Notes: a model not told the origin generated them from the sequence alone. A stretch of 64,000 nt of DNA from Rhynchopus sp. YZ270_cl-10 (GCA_964035575.1 OZ037911.1:434001-498000), one strand, 5' to 3'; positions 42,542-52,910 are shown, counted from the first letter of the stretch. Numbers and translations are program-made.

Positions 42542-43555
42542 TCACCACCCCATCCACCCCCCTCTATGCTTTTCAATAATGTCCTCCTCCACCAGCCTAC
42601 GTCCCCTTGGGTATCGTGCTGCAATATATCCACATTCCTCTAGTGTATGGAAGCTGCTTCCCCCACAGAACTCCGCTTCCGGGAAGAATCTATTTGCTAT
42701 GTCACCGTGGGTTACAAAGAGAACGGACTCACCGTTCGCGCAAGGTGCCTGGTTAAGAACTGACTTAAACGCCTCCTGGGCACGGTACGCCAACTGCTGC
42801 TCCCCTTCCTCCTTGATATCGTAGCTTCTCCATGCAGAAAGCCGCAACCCAGCGCTACGCAACCTTCTTGTCACCTCGTCTTTGGTAAGTGGTGATAATA
42901 TGTCTGGCATAGGGAGTTTCGCCTTCCAACAGCACCGTTGTGCCTGTGTGTATTCTTCTCCTAGTCTGCCGTCCACTTCTACTGAATCTACACCAAGAGC
43001 TTCTGCCATGATCGCTGTTGTTTCTATACAGCGAAGAAACGGAGAGGAAACGATCCGCACCACTTTATATCTCTGAGCGATCCGCCGTCCTACCTCTGCC
43101 GGAAGGAGGTGGTCGATGATGGGGGGGTCCCAAGGGCGTGCGTTCTTTTGTGGCCACATAGAGGAGGCGCAGTGGAAAAAGCCGTAGTGGGTGTCCATTC
43201 GAACGGAATGCCGTGCGGTGATGACGGTGGGGTAGGCACGGTCTGGACGTAGCGTAGCGGCAGCTCCCAAAATGCATTCTGCCTGAAGTGTTTCGATCAG
43301 GATCAGATGTGCTCGTTGGGTTTGTTCTCGGAAGAGAAGCTCCCGGAGTTCGATCTCAAGGAGCGCCGCAGAGCGGGCCTGTCTGCGTTGTTCTGCATCC
43401 AAGCCAAATACAGCGGTGTACAACTCACGCCCAATGCGTGATACGCCATTCAGAATGATTTCTGTTATAGTGGAAACACTCTCGCCCTCATTACCCCGTC
43501 GACGTTTTAAAGAAGGTTCGAAGGAAGCATCGCAGCTTGGTGATCGTTTTGGCAT
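42542..43555 (-). CDS. Histidine-phosphatase (phosphoglycerate-mutase-like) protein
   Basis: 337 residues from ATG 43555 (MPKRSPSCDASFEPSLKRRR, a possible nuclear signal). An upstream in-frame ATG at 43777 would translate an H4 repeat and is rejected. Residues 25-100 are helical. The phosphatase domain starts at VITARHSVRMD (H116, the phospho-accepting histidine). RIVSSPFLRCIETT (168-180) supplies the phosphate-binding arginine, GRLGEE the acid (near 200), and VTHGDIANRFF the second histidine (H283). These are the branch-1 histidine phosphatase signatures. It is a paralogue of the C-terminal domain of the fusion gene at 46826-51297, sharing PWDPPI/PYDPPI and THGD(I/V)ANR blocks. Substrate unknown. 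Single exon. Confidence 0.85.
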   Translation of the reverse strand: MPKRSPSCDASFEPSLKRRRGNEGESVSTITEIILNGVSRIGRELYTAVFGLDAEQRRQARSAALLEIELRELLFREQTQRAHLILIETLQAECILGAAATLRPDRAYPTVITARHSVRMDTHYGFFHCASSMWPQKNARPWDPPIIDHLLPAEVGRRIAQRYKVVRIVSSPFLRCIETTAIMAEALGVDSVEVDGRLGEEYTQAQRCCWKAKLPMPDILSPLTKDEVTRRLRSAGLRLSAWRSYDIKEEGEQQLAYRAQEAFKSVLNQAPCANGESVLFVTHGDIANRFFPEAEFCGGSSFHTLEECGYIAARYPRGRRLVEEDIIEKHRGGWMGW

Positions 43556-43673
43556 GAAGCAATGTGTATACTGGTATTGGTTGGGGGAAAAAAAAAGCTT
43601 GACATGAAATAATGCCTTGACACAACGACCGGGTTTACAATAACCAAGAACCAACCAGAACCTAGAAGAAGTT

Positions 43674-43740
43674 GACGTGAAATACAACAGCCCCTCTCGT
43701 GAACAGTGTACCTTGGTACAATGACCTGGGATGACATAGC
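43674..43740 (+). repeat. CTCTCGTGAACAGTGTA repeat (family H4)
   Basis: GACGTGAAATACAACAGCCC then CTCTCGTGAACAGTGTACCT and TGGTACAATGACC. It lies at the 5' side of the phosphatase gene. Confidence 0.65.
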
Positions 43741-44242
43741 AAAATACACACCATTTAGGGTGAGGGGGGAAGGGCATTCTTTTTGGGTTTTCTGTATATA
43801 ATTGCCCCGTTTTGTTTTTTTTTTTTTGAATCTTTTTTTGTGGAGACCTAGATGCCCACTACTTTTTTTTTGAGGGGAAGGCAGAAGGAGAGGAAAATAG
43901 GGGGGGAAACTTTTGCGTCTTGGGGAGAGAGGTTGCTTGGTGTTTTGATTAGGAACCTCTCGCCATTTTTTTTTTCCCCCCTCCCCACACTGCCCACCCT
44001 CTCACATACACGCATAGCACTCCTTCATACGGTGTACTGGCGACGTTGGGCAGATGGGAGGGGGAGATAGAGAGAGCAAGAAAGAAAGATAACAGAGCTG
44101 AGATGTTTTCCTGTGTTAGGGAAAACACACGAGCGGAGAAAAAAAAGGAAGAGGAAACCTCTTTGAGGCCCAAACAAAAGAGATGAAACGGAAGCCTCGT
44201 GTTGCGTACTGACCAGTAATCAACATAAAAACTGTGGTTGTT

Positions 44243-44293
44243 GATGCATGCACCTCCGACTGACCCAGGAACGATACCAGCCATCCGGATGAA
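44243..44293 (+). repeat. CTCCGACTGACCC repeat (family H5)
   Basis: CACCTCCGACTGACCCAGGA then ACGATACCAGCCATCCGGAT. Related copies are at 48237 and 53279. Confidence 0.55.
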
Positions 44294-44900
44294 AGTACAA
44301 TTTCTCTGTGGTCTACCATAAAAAAAAAGAAGAAGAAGAAGAAGATAAATTTCGCGGTGTCACATTCTCTCATGTGAGTGGGGTCTGGGTGATCTGGGGT
44401 GATCTGGGTACCTGGATCGTACTATGATCAGAAAATTTAGGGTACGATCGTAGTTGATAAATTCACTACAATCGTAGGCAACCCGTTTTTGCTTTTGTTC
44501 TTTTTCTTCCAAAATCTCAAAAAAAAATAATCGTGCAAACGAAAACAAAAATCATAGAGCCACCCTAAGCCCAAAACACAAAGTTGGTAAAGATGAACCT
44601 AAAAAAAACCCCAAGCCGTTTGCTTAGTCACCTAAAGGAAATGATGGCGAAACCATTTGCTCAGAACTTTATTTTATTTTTTTTTCCTACGACTGCCCGC
44701 CAAAAAATGCAGACTCGGAGAAGAAAAGAAAAAAAAGAAAAAAACAAAGACAAAGCGTATGCTGGATGAATGCCCCCGAATGTCGATGGCATTTCATCGT
44801 GAATGGTGGTAAGAAGACTCTCTCCCCACCTCTATAAAACGATACCCCCCTTTTTTTTTTTGCACCAAAGGAAATGGATACATAAAAAAGAAAAGTTTAT

Positions 44901-44979
44901 AAGATGACCCTAAGCCTCTCGTGCTTAGTCACCTTGATCATTGTAAGATGAACGTGTCTCTCTGTGCACGTACACCTAA
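44901..44979 (+). repeat. Two adjacent AAGATGA hairpin repeats (family H1)
   Basis: The first (44901-44935) has CTAAGC/GCTTAG; the second (44945-44979) has ACGTG/CACGT in the same position, so paired bases change together. A further copy is at 45099-45134 and a diverged one at about 44592-44632. Confidence 0.7.
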
Positions 44980-45238
44980 TACCTTGACACTCGAGATTTT
45001 TTTGAGTATTTATAACCATACAATACAACAAATTGAAAGTACAGGTTATAGGGATAAAAAAAAATGTTGAAATGAAAAGGAGAACAAAAAAGGTTGCGTA
45101 AGATGATCTTAAGTCTCACTGTACTTAGTCACCACAGGGGAAGGGAAAAAACTTGAAAAACGATGGGTCTCAACGAGCGAAGGACATACATAATCAGCAC
45201 GAAAAAAAAAAAAAGAAAAAAAAAAAAAAAATACAAAT

Positions 45239-45930
45239 ACAGGGTTCTATACAGCATTCCGCCCACGAGGGGCTGGCTCGGTCAGAATCGGTTTGACTCG
45301 GTCAGCCCAAAAAAAAATTTTCCCCCCTCCACAGGGAATTATATAGGTTTTGGGGTTTTTCGCTGAAACTCGTCGAGCCCGGGTCCCCAACCCAGCTCAA
45401 GTTGGGGGCCTCCGGCGGAATGTGAGAATTCCTCGGTTATCCAACTGCGGAGTTCGGCACTTCATTGAAGCAATTCGTGCACCAGGCACAAGTGTGTCTG
45501 TAGCCTCAGTACATTTATAACAAAGAAAGGGCGGTCACGGCACCCAAAGCGAAGCCACGGTACGCAACATTTCTAAAAATTGCGCTTAAAATTGCACATT
45601 TTTACTGCAAAAGTATATCATGGGAAGGGTGGGTTGCAATCTTGCGCCGCAGGCGCACGGTACGCTACTTTTATTATTTCGCCATGCTGCATGCTTCCTT
45701 TTCCTTCGGCGTTTGACCAATTGAGTCGCGTTTTGGCTGTGACGGGTCACTTTGTTCATGAGGCCATTTCTGGTCTCTCTCAGAGGCTAGTGTGAGGTAC
45801 CAAAATTTCCACCCCAAGACTTGGAAAAAAAATCTGAGATTTATAAAAAAAAAAAAAAAAAACGGCTGACCGAGTCAACGTCTGACTCGGTCAGACCGAC
45901 CGAGTGACCGGACCTGTATAGAACCCTGCA
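45239..45930. repeat. Foldback element with CAGGGTTCTATACAG inverted ends
   Basis: CAGGGTTCTATACAG at 45239-45253 is exactly inverted at 45916-45930. The inner arms carry GACTCGGTCAG units (about 45290-45308 and 45868-45895). The middle has a copy of the GCGCCGCAGGCGCACGGTAC repeat (45643-45666). The design resembles the 1186-2164 element, whose units are GACTCGGGCCGAC. No coding capacity. Confidence 0.7.
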
Positions 45931-46561
45931 AATAAACTACTAACGGGATACGTTGCAAAAAAGAAGGGGGGGAAGGGCGGAAAGGGGGGGTAATATAGCA
46001 TGTTTAGTCCCCTAGAAGAAAAAAAAAAGAAGAAAAAGAAAACGCTGAAATGTGCCTCGTTGTGCACCACAGCAGCGCTTCCTCTGCCTTTGTTTGGGCG
46101 TTGTATGGACGAAATACAGAAAAAAAATCACAAAGTAAAAAAAAAAAACTTAAACCCCCCCTATATACGTTGGACCTTAACAAACGTGGCCGCTTTTTTT
46201 TTTGAAAGATAATACGAGCCACAGAAAACACCCCTTTTTTGTCATTCGACTGTGTCTTGTACAGTGTACGACGTTACACCTACCCCCCAAGCTCCCCTCA
46301 TTCTCCCCCCCCCCCGCTCATTTTGGCACATTTACATGGATTCACTTCGGAACTGTTCAAGAATCTGGGGGTCGTGCGAGCGACCCCGATGAGGTCCCTT
46401 CAATACAACGTAGCCAGCTTCGTGCAACTGTGAGGGGAAAGATGATTCAGATATTTATAATATCGAACGATAGTATTTTTCAACAAATTGCTAGCATAGG
46501 TATAGGGATCAACAAAAATGTTCCCAACTTTCCCCGATCGAATATAATTTATAAAAGTTGC

Positions 46562-46672
46562 CTTGAAATACAACAGCCCCTCTCGTGAACAGTGTAGGTT
46601 CATGACCGGCTGTACCGGGGGGTGAACACCCAACCATGCAGTCCTACAATCCATTTCGTGGTTTACATCTGA
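46562..46672 (+). repeat. Long H4 repeat (about 110 bp)
   Basis: CTTGAAATACAACAGCCCCT, CTCGTGAACAGTGTAGGTTC, ACCCAACCATGCAGTCCTAC and AATCCATTTCGTGGTTTACA follow in order. The same long unit is at 51043-51153 and, diverged, at 48303-48415. Confidence 0.7.
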
Positions 46673-46825
46673 CTAAAAAACAAAACAAAATAAACGGTTG
46701 GTAACGACAATACACGCAGGGGGGGACAGGGTGCTTTCTAGTATACTATGCGACAGGGGCAGATACCGTCTCCGTACTAGATGCTGACCGTAAAAAAGGC
46801 CAAACTCTAAAAACCCCGAAAAAGG

Positions 46826-49800
46826 TCAGGATAGTCGGGCACACACCTTGAGATAGCTGTACTCCTCGATGTACTCAGCCTCTGGGAGGTATCTGTTCGC
46901 CACATCCCCGTGTGTACACAGCAGCACACTCGAGGGGCTGAACTTAGCCGCCAACTCCGGGACACATTGCGAGACGCGAGCCTGTATGGGGAATGGGGGA
47001 TTTTTTTTGTGATAATCTATGTGATCTGTACGCAGCCACCACCTTTGTACCGACAAATTACCCTAAAGGCCCGACACCATGAGGGACCGGCGGCGCTTGC
47101 AGACCCTGCAACATTGGAAACACTGAATGCTTCTGTTTCGCTGTATTTTATCTCTGAAGAACAGGAGATTCAAGAAGCGGAACCACGTGGCACCACTTAA
47201 CCGCAGGACTTGACGAAGTGCTAGCTCAGCTTTATGAAGAGGCAAAGACCAATCCGCTGTTCAATAAAAGCGAGGATGAAAGTTCGGACGAGGACATCAC
47301 CGCCGCACCTCCAACGGACAGAGAGGCAGAGCATTTTATCTCAAACTTAATAACTTTGCCAACCCACCAAACACCCTACCGGGTTTGTGGCATCACAGAG
47401 GGCGGATATGAAGCTCTTCAGGGACACTCCCCACACAGGGGCTTGCCGTGCTTGCCTCGCCTAGGAAGAGAGGACACAGAGTCGATACACCAGCTCTCCC
47501 TCTACAGTTCTCATCGAGGGAGAAAAACTAATTATGCACCCAAAGCAGACTGTAACTGTAATTTCATCATATGCAATCAATAAATTGATAGTATATGGTG
47601 AGGGATCAACAAAAATGTTCCCATCTTTTTATGGTGTGTGGTTTGCAAAACGTAGAAAAGAAAAGTAAAATGCTACTGTGAAAGACATACCACAAGGCCT
47701 GCGTTGTCCGCACTGCCAAGCACCACGCGGTTCCAGTCCCCCATTGCCACCTTATCCCCAAGGGCAGAGTCGACCTCTTTCTGCGGGAGGTTTGGTGCTG
47801 GCGCGGCGGAGATGCCGGCACCTCTGCAGCAGCGTTCGATTTCACGGTACCACTCGCCGAGTCTGTCGTCGATGTGCACGGTCGTGATGCCCAACGTACG
47901 CGCCACGATGCCTGCTGTCTGCAGGCAGCGTCTGAACGGCGAGCTCACAATCGCCTTGATGCGGTACTGTCGCAACCCCTTGGCCGCCGTAGCAGGCAGC
48001 TCGAAGTCGGAGATCGGAGGGTCATATGGGCGTGTCTTCTTGTCAGGCCACAACGCCTCAGGGGCAACATCCCACCCATCCTTGTCTAAACGGATTGAGT
48101 GTCGCATCAGGACCTGGGGAAATGTGGATAAATTTTTGATATTTTTTTTCAAGCTGAGAATGAATATTGCAAGATATGCGTAAAAAGAGAGACATAAAGG
48201 TATAGCAGCTTCGCTCATCCTGGTTGTGTACACTACAACCAACTCCGACTGCCCCCCCACTGTACGATGCCAGCGGATGAAAGCAAGATAAAGATAAAAT
48301 TTGACTTGAAATACAAAATCCCTCTCGTTCGTTGGCGACGATATACCTTGAGACCGGGAGGTGGACTCCCCCCCACTCCTAACCATGCAATCCTACATCC
48401 ATTTCATTATTCATTCTTATATTACTCTCGATAGATAAAAAAAACATACCAAAAAGTTCTCATCACCCTTATACGGTGAGTCCTCCGGCATTTCCTTCTC
48501 GAATGGCACCGCAATCCCCTCCTTGAACACCTTAGGCTCCTCTGCCGTGATGGCCTCCCTCCAGACGCCTTCCTCTGCACACCGAGCCTCCTGCTGCAAT
48601 GCGTACAGCTCCGACACTACCGTATCTTCTGCCGTCCCCCGCGCCTTCGCTTCTGCCTTCTGCAAATTTTTTACCGAGGTTTCATGCTTCTGGGATGCAA
48701 CGATTTCGGCAAAGGCAGCTTTTTCGTCTTCAGTGAGGGATCTCCGGATTAATTCATCTTCTTCATTTAGCCGTAAGACCTCCAATGCACGGAGAGTTGG
48801 GGAAAAGGGGAGGATGGGGGAGAGGGGTGTAGGGCTGTCTGGCCGGGTGATTTCCTTCTCTGGTTCTTCTTCTTCTTCTTCTTCTTCGGGGATAGAGGGC
48901 TGTTTGGTGATGGGTTCTGAAGCTTCGCTGATGCGGGAGGAGGTGTGCATCTCAGAGGATGGGTGCATGTCTGATTCGGAGAGAGTAGGGATGGGTTCTG
49001 TCTGCCGTTTGCGGTCGACCTTGCGGGCCCGTTTTTTTCGGTCAATTTCCTTCTGTAAGAGGTGTTTCCTCACCGATTCCAGCTCGATTTTCTTGCGGCA
49101 GTCCTCCTCAAGCTTTCTTCTCCTAGCAGCCTCTTCTTCCGCTTCTCGAAACTGTCTTCTTTTTGCTTCTTCGCGTCGCTTTTTGTTTGCGGTTTCCTTT
49201 CGTCGCTGTTCATCGGTTTTCCGTTTTTTCATTACTTCCTCAGGAATCTCGTCTGTAGTGGCCACGGAACTCCTTCTCTTCCAATTGTGTTTCATAAAGC
49301 TTGGTAACCGGAGTGGAGGTGATAGGTCATTGCTTGGAGTCCCGCTTCCTCGACGTTGTGTCGGAGTGGGGTACCATCCGGATTGAAATCGTCGTGCGGA
49401 TTTGCTTCGGGTTGCTGGGTATATCGCAAGATGGTTCGCCGCAGCAAGCTGTTGTGCGTACCGTCTCCCCCCGACCTCATGGGTGCTGCTGTTCTCTTTG
49501 CTTCCTTTTCTCATTGACTTTCGCGGTCTCAACACCTCCGGCTCAGAGAACCTTGATAAAGGGGAATATGGTAATGACGCTTCTCTTGAAGGTGCCCTAG
49601 ACGTGCCTTGAGAAGGCTCTCTCGTTCTCGACCTTCGCACCTTCCTCTGTGGAACGGTCTGTCTAAACTCATCCCGCTCCGTATCCGTCTCCACCTCCCG
49701 AATCACCAAATCTCTGGTGAGCGCATCACGCATTCTCCGCGACTCTCCGGTCCCTTCATTTCCTAATGTTCGTCTCTGTACTGAAGGTGCAGAAAGCGAG

Positions 49801-51297
49801 GTACGCAGAAGAGGAGAGCCAATAGAATCAACGGAAGTCCTCCGTTGTGACCTCCCTGCCCCAGAAAAGGTAGGGGAAACAGGAGACCTGGCAACAAACT
49901 TCGCCTTAGGTGGGGTATGGACAGAGAGCGGGGGTGGTGTGTTGTTGGTTGCTTCGAAAACGATTTCGTCGAGTTGGCGTTGACCTCTCGCGGAAATTTG
50001 TGGTGAATGAGGATGAGATGACGACACAGAATAGAACGACCGCACCGCACGAGATGGAGCAGTGTAGGTGGAAGAATAGCGCTGCTGCGGTGGGGAGGAG
50101 GTTCTACGTGGAGGAGAATGCGCTGAAGACGTTGCGGTACGTCCTACACCAGCTGGTCTCGCTGGGCGAGAAAACAACATCGATTTTGCCTTCCGATCCA
50201 CCGGAGGAGGCGACCTCTGTCTCTGTCGCACAGTATTATGCCTGCCCAACGCCGTCCTCTGCGGCGACCTGCTCTCCTGCCGCAACACTTCTGTCACCTC
50301 CACCCCCTCCGCGCGAGGTGACGTCCTCCGCCCCCCAGACCCAATCCTCCGCAACCTCGGTGTATCATGAGACTCGCTATACCCCCTCGGAGTGTTGACC
50401 GCCGAAGATGATCTTCGTCTAGGCCGTGCCCCTACCGTAACCGAACTGCGCCGTGGCCGCTTGCCAAACGAGGAGTATTCTGCAGTGGATTGGGTGCGCT
50501 GAAGAGGTGCGGAGGCAAGGCTGCTATCGGTGCGTGCAACGTTCTGCCCGGAGCGGCTGCGGACGTACAAAGAAGGCATCACAGCAGGTTCGGAGGAGGC
50601 GGTGCCCAGGCTGGTGACCTCTTCCACGATGGTGCCTGGCTTGGCACGCAGCTCGATGCAGCCAGAGAGGTGGTCGGTTGCAAGTGCTCGATTGCTCAAA
50701 ACATCATGTCCATGAAACAACTGAAGCTGCGAAGGAAGAAGCTGTCTGCCATTCCACACAAAGCGAGGGGCGGCGGTCTGGAGAAGAGGGCGGGGATGAG
50801 AAGGGAATGAGGTGAAAAAATTGGAGAGAGAGAGAGAGAGAAATATTCCTGGAATACAGGGTGCTTTATTCTGAATGTTAAAAAATTGGAGCGATTGGGG
50901 GGAAACCCCTCCCCCAGAGAAGCATTTCATAGGGAAAATGCACGGTTTTCCCACAGAAGTTGTGTATTGCGTATTTTGAAAGCGAAGAAGAGAATTCTTG
51001 TAAAATGTACCTCTCATACACACACATCATTAAAAAAAGGGTTGACTTGAAATACAAAGCCCTCTCGTGAACAGTGTAGCTTTGGTACATGACCGGCCCG
51101 GGGTGGACCACCCAACCCATGCAGTCCTACAATCCATTTCGTGGTTTATATCTGATATCTACTCCCAAAAAAAAAAAAAACGAATGAAAGTGAGTCCATA
51201 CCTCCAACACATCAACGATATGCGAATCTTCGGCTATACTAATTTTGATTGCCTCCTCTGCCGACGCGCCTTCTTGGAAGACCCACATGACTGGCAT
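46826..51297 (-). CDS. Ubiquitin-like / coiled-coil / histidine-phosphatase fusion protein (four exons)
   Basis: Proposed exons are 51297-51202, 50777-48450, 48113-47691 and 46981-46826, all phase 0 (32, 776, 141 and 51 codons plus stop), giving 1000 residues. Donors are GAG|GTATGG, TTG|GTATGT and GTG|GTATGT; acceptors are CCAG and ACAG. Residues 1-79 have a ubiquitin-like pattern (MPVMWVFQEGASAEEAIKIS, then RFVWNGRQLLPSQ and a final CIELRAKPG). A long Ser/Arg/Pro-rich region follows, then a charged coiled coil (about 545-625) and an acidic Glu run. Splicing exon 2 (ENFL) to exon 3 (VLMRHSIRLD) rebuilds the first strand of a branch-1 histidine phosphatase: H813 nucleophile, VSSPFRRC (R869 or R870), DRLGE near 895, and CTHGD (H973) in exon 4. 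The last residues after YSYLK may be replaced by an unseen further exon. The gene model is inferred from frame and homology, not from transcripts. Confidence 0.7.
47060..47560 (+). pseudogene. Coding-like segment nested antisense in an intron
   Basis: On the plus strand inside intron 3 of the fusion gene, two non-repetitive acidic peptide stretches are seen (for example SLYFISEEQEIQEAEPRG and VLAQLYEEAKTNPLFNKSED). Their composition is unlike the surrounding A/T-rich intron. They are not in one frame and have no clear start. The family is not recognised. Likely a decayed insertion or captured gene piece. Confidence 0.35.
48237..48290 (+). repeat. H5 repeat in intron 2 of the fusion gene
   Basis: AACTCCGACTGCCCCCCCAC then TGTACGATGCCAGCGGATGA. 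It directly precedes an H4 copy (48303-48415). Confidence 0.5.
48303..48415 (+). repeat. Long H4 repeat, diverged, in an intron
   Basis: GACTTGAAATACAAAATCCC, TCTCGTTCG and ACCATGCAATCCTACATCCA. Confidence 0.55.
51043..51153 (+). repeat. Long H4 repeat in intron 1 of the fusion gene
   Basis: GACTTGAAATACAAAGCCCT, CTCGTGAACAGTGTAGCTTT, ACCCAACCCATGCAGTCCTA and CAATCCATTTCGTGGTTTAT. Confidence 0.7.
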
Positions 51298-51719
51298 GCT
51301 GCCAGCCTTATGGGGCAGCCGCCTCTCGCAGCCAGGGCTCTACACCACTCTATATACACACCGTCACCTTTCACTCCAAAAAACTTGGGGGGAAATGTAC
51401 CCCTCTAGTGTACCCGACAACGGAGACAGGGGGGAACCGGAAAATGGAACCCCCTGTCCCCTGAAAGAAAGAACTAAAAAATGGCAACAGAACACAGCTA
51501 GAGCTGGGCTAGGGTGTGTATGTGGGTAGGGGGTGAAGAGGGGGGGAGTCGTGTGTGGGTGTCTGGTAGGGGTGTGTAGGGTAAAAGTTCTAAAATTTTA
51601 AAAAAAATTGATTCTCCTGCTCGACCTTCTGACAACCATTACTCCACTCAGCATCCCAGACCTAATTTTTATCAATATCAAAATGTCAAAGAGATGCGTA
51701 CCAAAGGTCTATTCCTGCC

Positions 51720-52432
51720 ATGGCACCTGTTGTACCCCCGACTGCTGCCACCCTTCCTGTCACCACGCAATTAATCGATGACGATGTGATGATCATCGAG
51801 GTACTAGACGATGATGTCAGTACAATGTGCCCTCTGCTCAGGCGCAAACCCCTTTCCTTTGCCCAACCAACGAGCAAAGCTGCGGCTAAAGAAGCGGCAA
51901 AGAAGGTGTCAAAGCCCTCCACGAAGGGAGCGGTGCAGGCCAGGACCTTCCAAGACGCTGGGAAGGGACATCCTATGACAGCGGGATGTTGTGCACTGCG
52001 TGTCGTGCACCACGGGGTTTTCCCAAGCAAACACGCGGGGCCTGGGCCACTGTCTCGGTGTCCAACTACCGCAATGACCCTTCCGCCCTGAAGGCCCACC
52101 ACGTAGCGCAATGATTGTTGCGCAAGAGGGCTAGGGGAACAGTCGGCAGACGCACTTACGCTGAGCTCGTTGCTGCAAAAGGAGCAACGCAACTTGCAGA
52201 GATGCTTCTCTCTGGTTGCCTGTGCACACTTCGTGTTGAGGAAAGGTCATCCTGCCGCGCAAGGATCAGGTGGAGTTCCAGACGGCTGAAATGGAACACC
52301 CCTTTCCTAAAGAATGGGTGGCATCCGGGGTCTCGACAGACACCGTGGGGGTGAGGGAAACTATTAAGGTATCGATACACGGTGAACTAATCGACTGGAC
52401 AGCTAACGGTGCCCGACTACTGAAAATATGAC
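51720..52432 (+). pseudogene. Broken gene remnant with zinc-finger-like pieces
   Basis: Plus-strand coding-like DNA. It opens at ATG 51720 with MAPVVPPTAATLPVTTQLID and an Ala/Lys-rich segment. A Cys-pair peptide (MLCTACRAPRGFPKQTRG) and a later acidic segment (FQTAEMEHPFPKEWVASGVS) lie in other frames, ending about 52432. Reading frame is not continuous and no intron junctions with GTATG explain it. The Cys pair followed by a His pair recalls zinc fingers at the start of hAT-type transposase-like proteins, but this is weak. It is the only sizeable coding-like block on the plus strand. Confidence 0.35.
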
Positions 52433-52863
52433 GACTCTCCAGCCATTCGGCTACGACTACTGGACAGTGGTCTTGCAGTCGTTATGGCTGTTTATCATGT
52501 TAAAGATGTTTGGAAAATTGGTCTTTTTTTGTGCAGGTAATAAAAATGTTTGGCGAAAATAATAATAAAAGGCGCAAAAAAAGGGGCAAGATAAAAAAAA
52601 ACGCAGAGTTCAGAAAGGCATGTTTGACAGAACACATTGAGGGGTCATAACCACGTCCATTTCTGTTGTTTGCTAATGAGAAAATGTATGCCCAGGGGGA
52701 AGGATGAATGTGTCTCATCAAGACTGCTCTTGAAAGCAGAACAAAAAAAAGCAAAAAAGATGTTTTTGAAATCTTGGCTGTATCAGTTGTACACTTTAAG
52801 CATGAAAGGAAACCACCCGGCAAGGCATAGGTAACCCTCTTGGTCTGACCCCCCAAAAAAAAA

Positions 52864-52910
52864 GTGAAGTTGATAGTGCAAACGCCTCTGGGACGCAGGC
52901 ACTGACACTC
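52864..52910 (+). repeat. GTGC-type hairpin repeat (family H2)
   Basis: GTGAAGTTGATAGTGCAAAC then GCCTCTGGGACGCAGGCACT; AGTGC/GCACT is a perfect outer stem. Confidence 0.65.

Larger units (their letters stand above)
43556..46825. other. Repeat-rich spacer
   Basis: Contains H4, H1 and H5 hairpin repeats, the foldback element 45239-45930 and long A-runs. No supported gene. Confidence 0.5.

Noticed and set aside
43674-43740. Iron-responsive element suggested by GAACAGTGTACC (CAGTGN loop) in family H4
   Set aside because: The five bases on each side of CAGTGT do not pair as an IRE upper stem requires, and the bulged C is absent.
43556-43777. N-terminal extension of the histidine phosphatase from ATG 43777
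   Set aside because: It would translate an H4 repeat copy; the downstream ATG at 43555 gives a normal start.
48114-48218. Independent histidine-phosphatase gene starting MSEAAIPLCLSF at 48218
   Set aside because: This frame reads T-rich intron sequence up to a CAG acceptor at 48114; joining to the exon ending at 48450 gives a better first strand of the domain.
51686-52192. Minus-strand 168-codon frame
   Set aside because: It is the antisense shadow of the plus-strand remnant at 51720-52432; its composition is unlike a folded protein.
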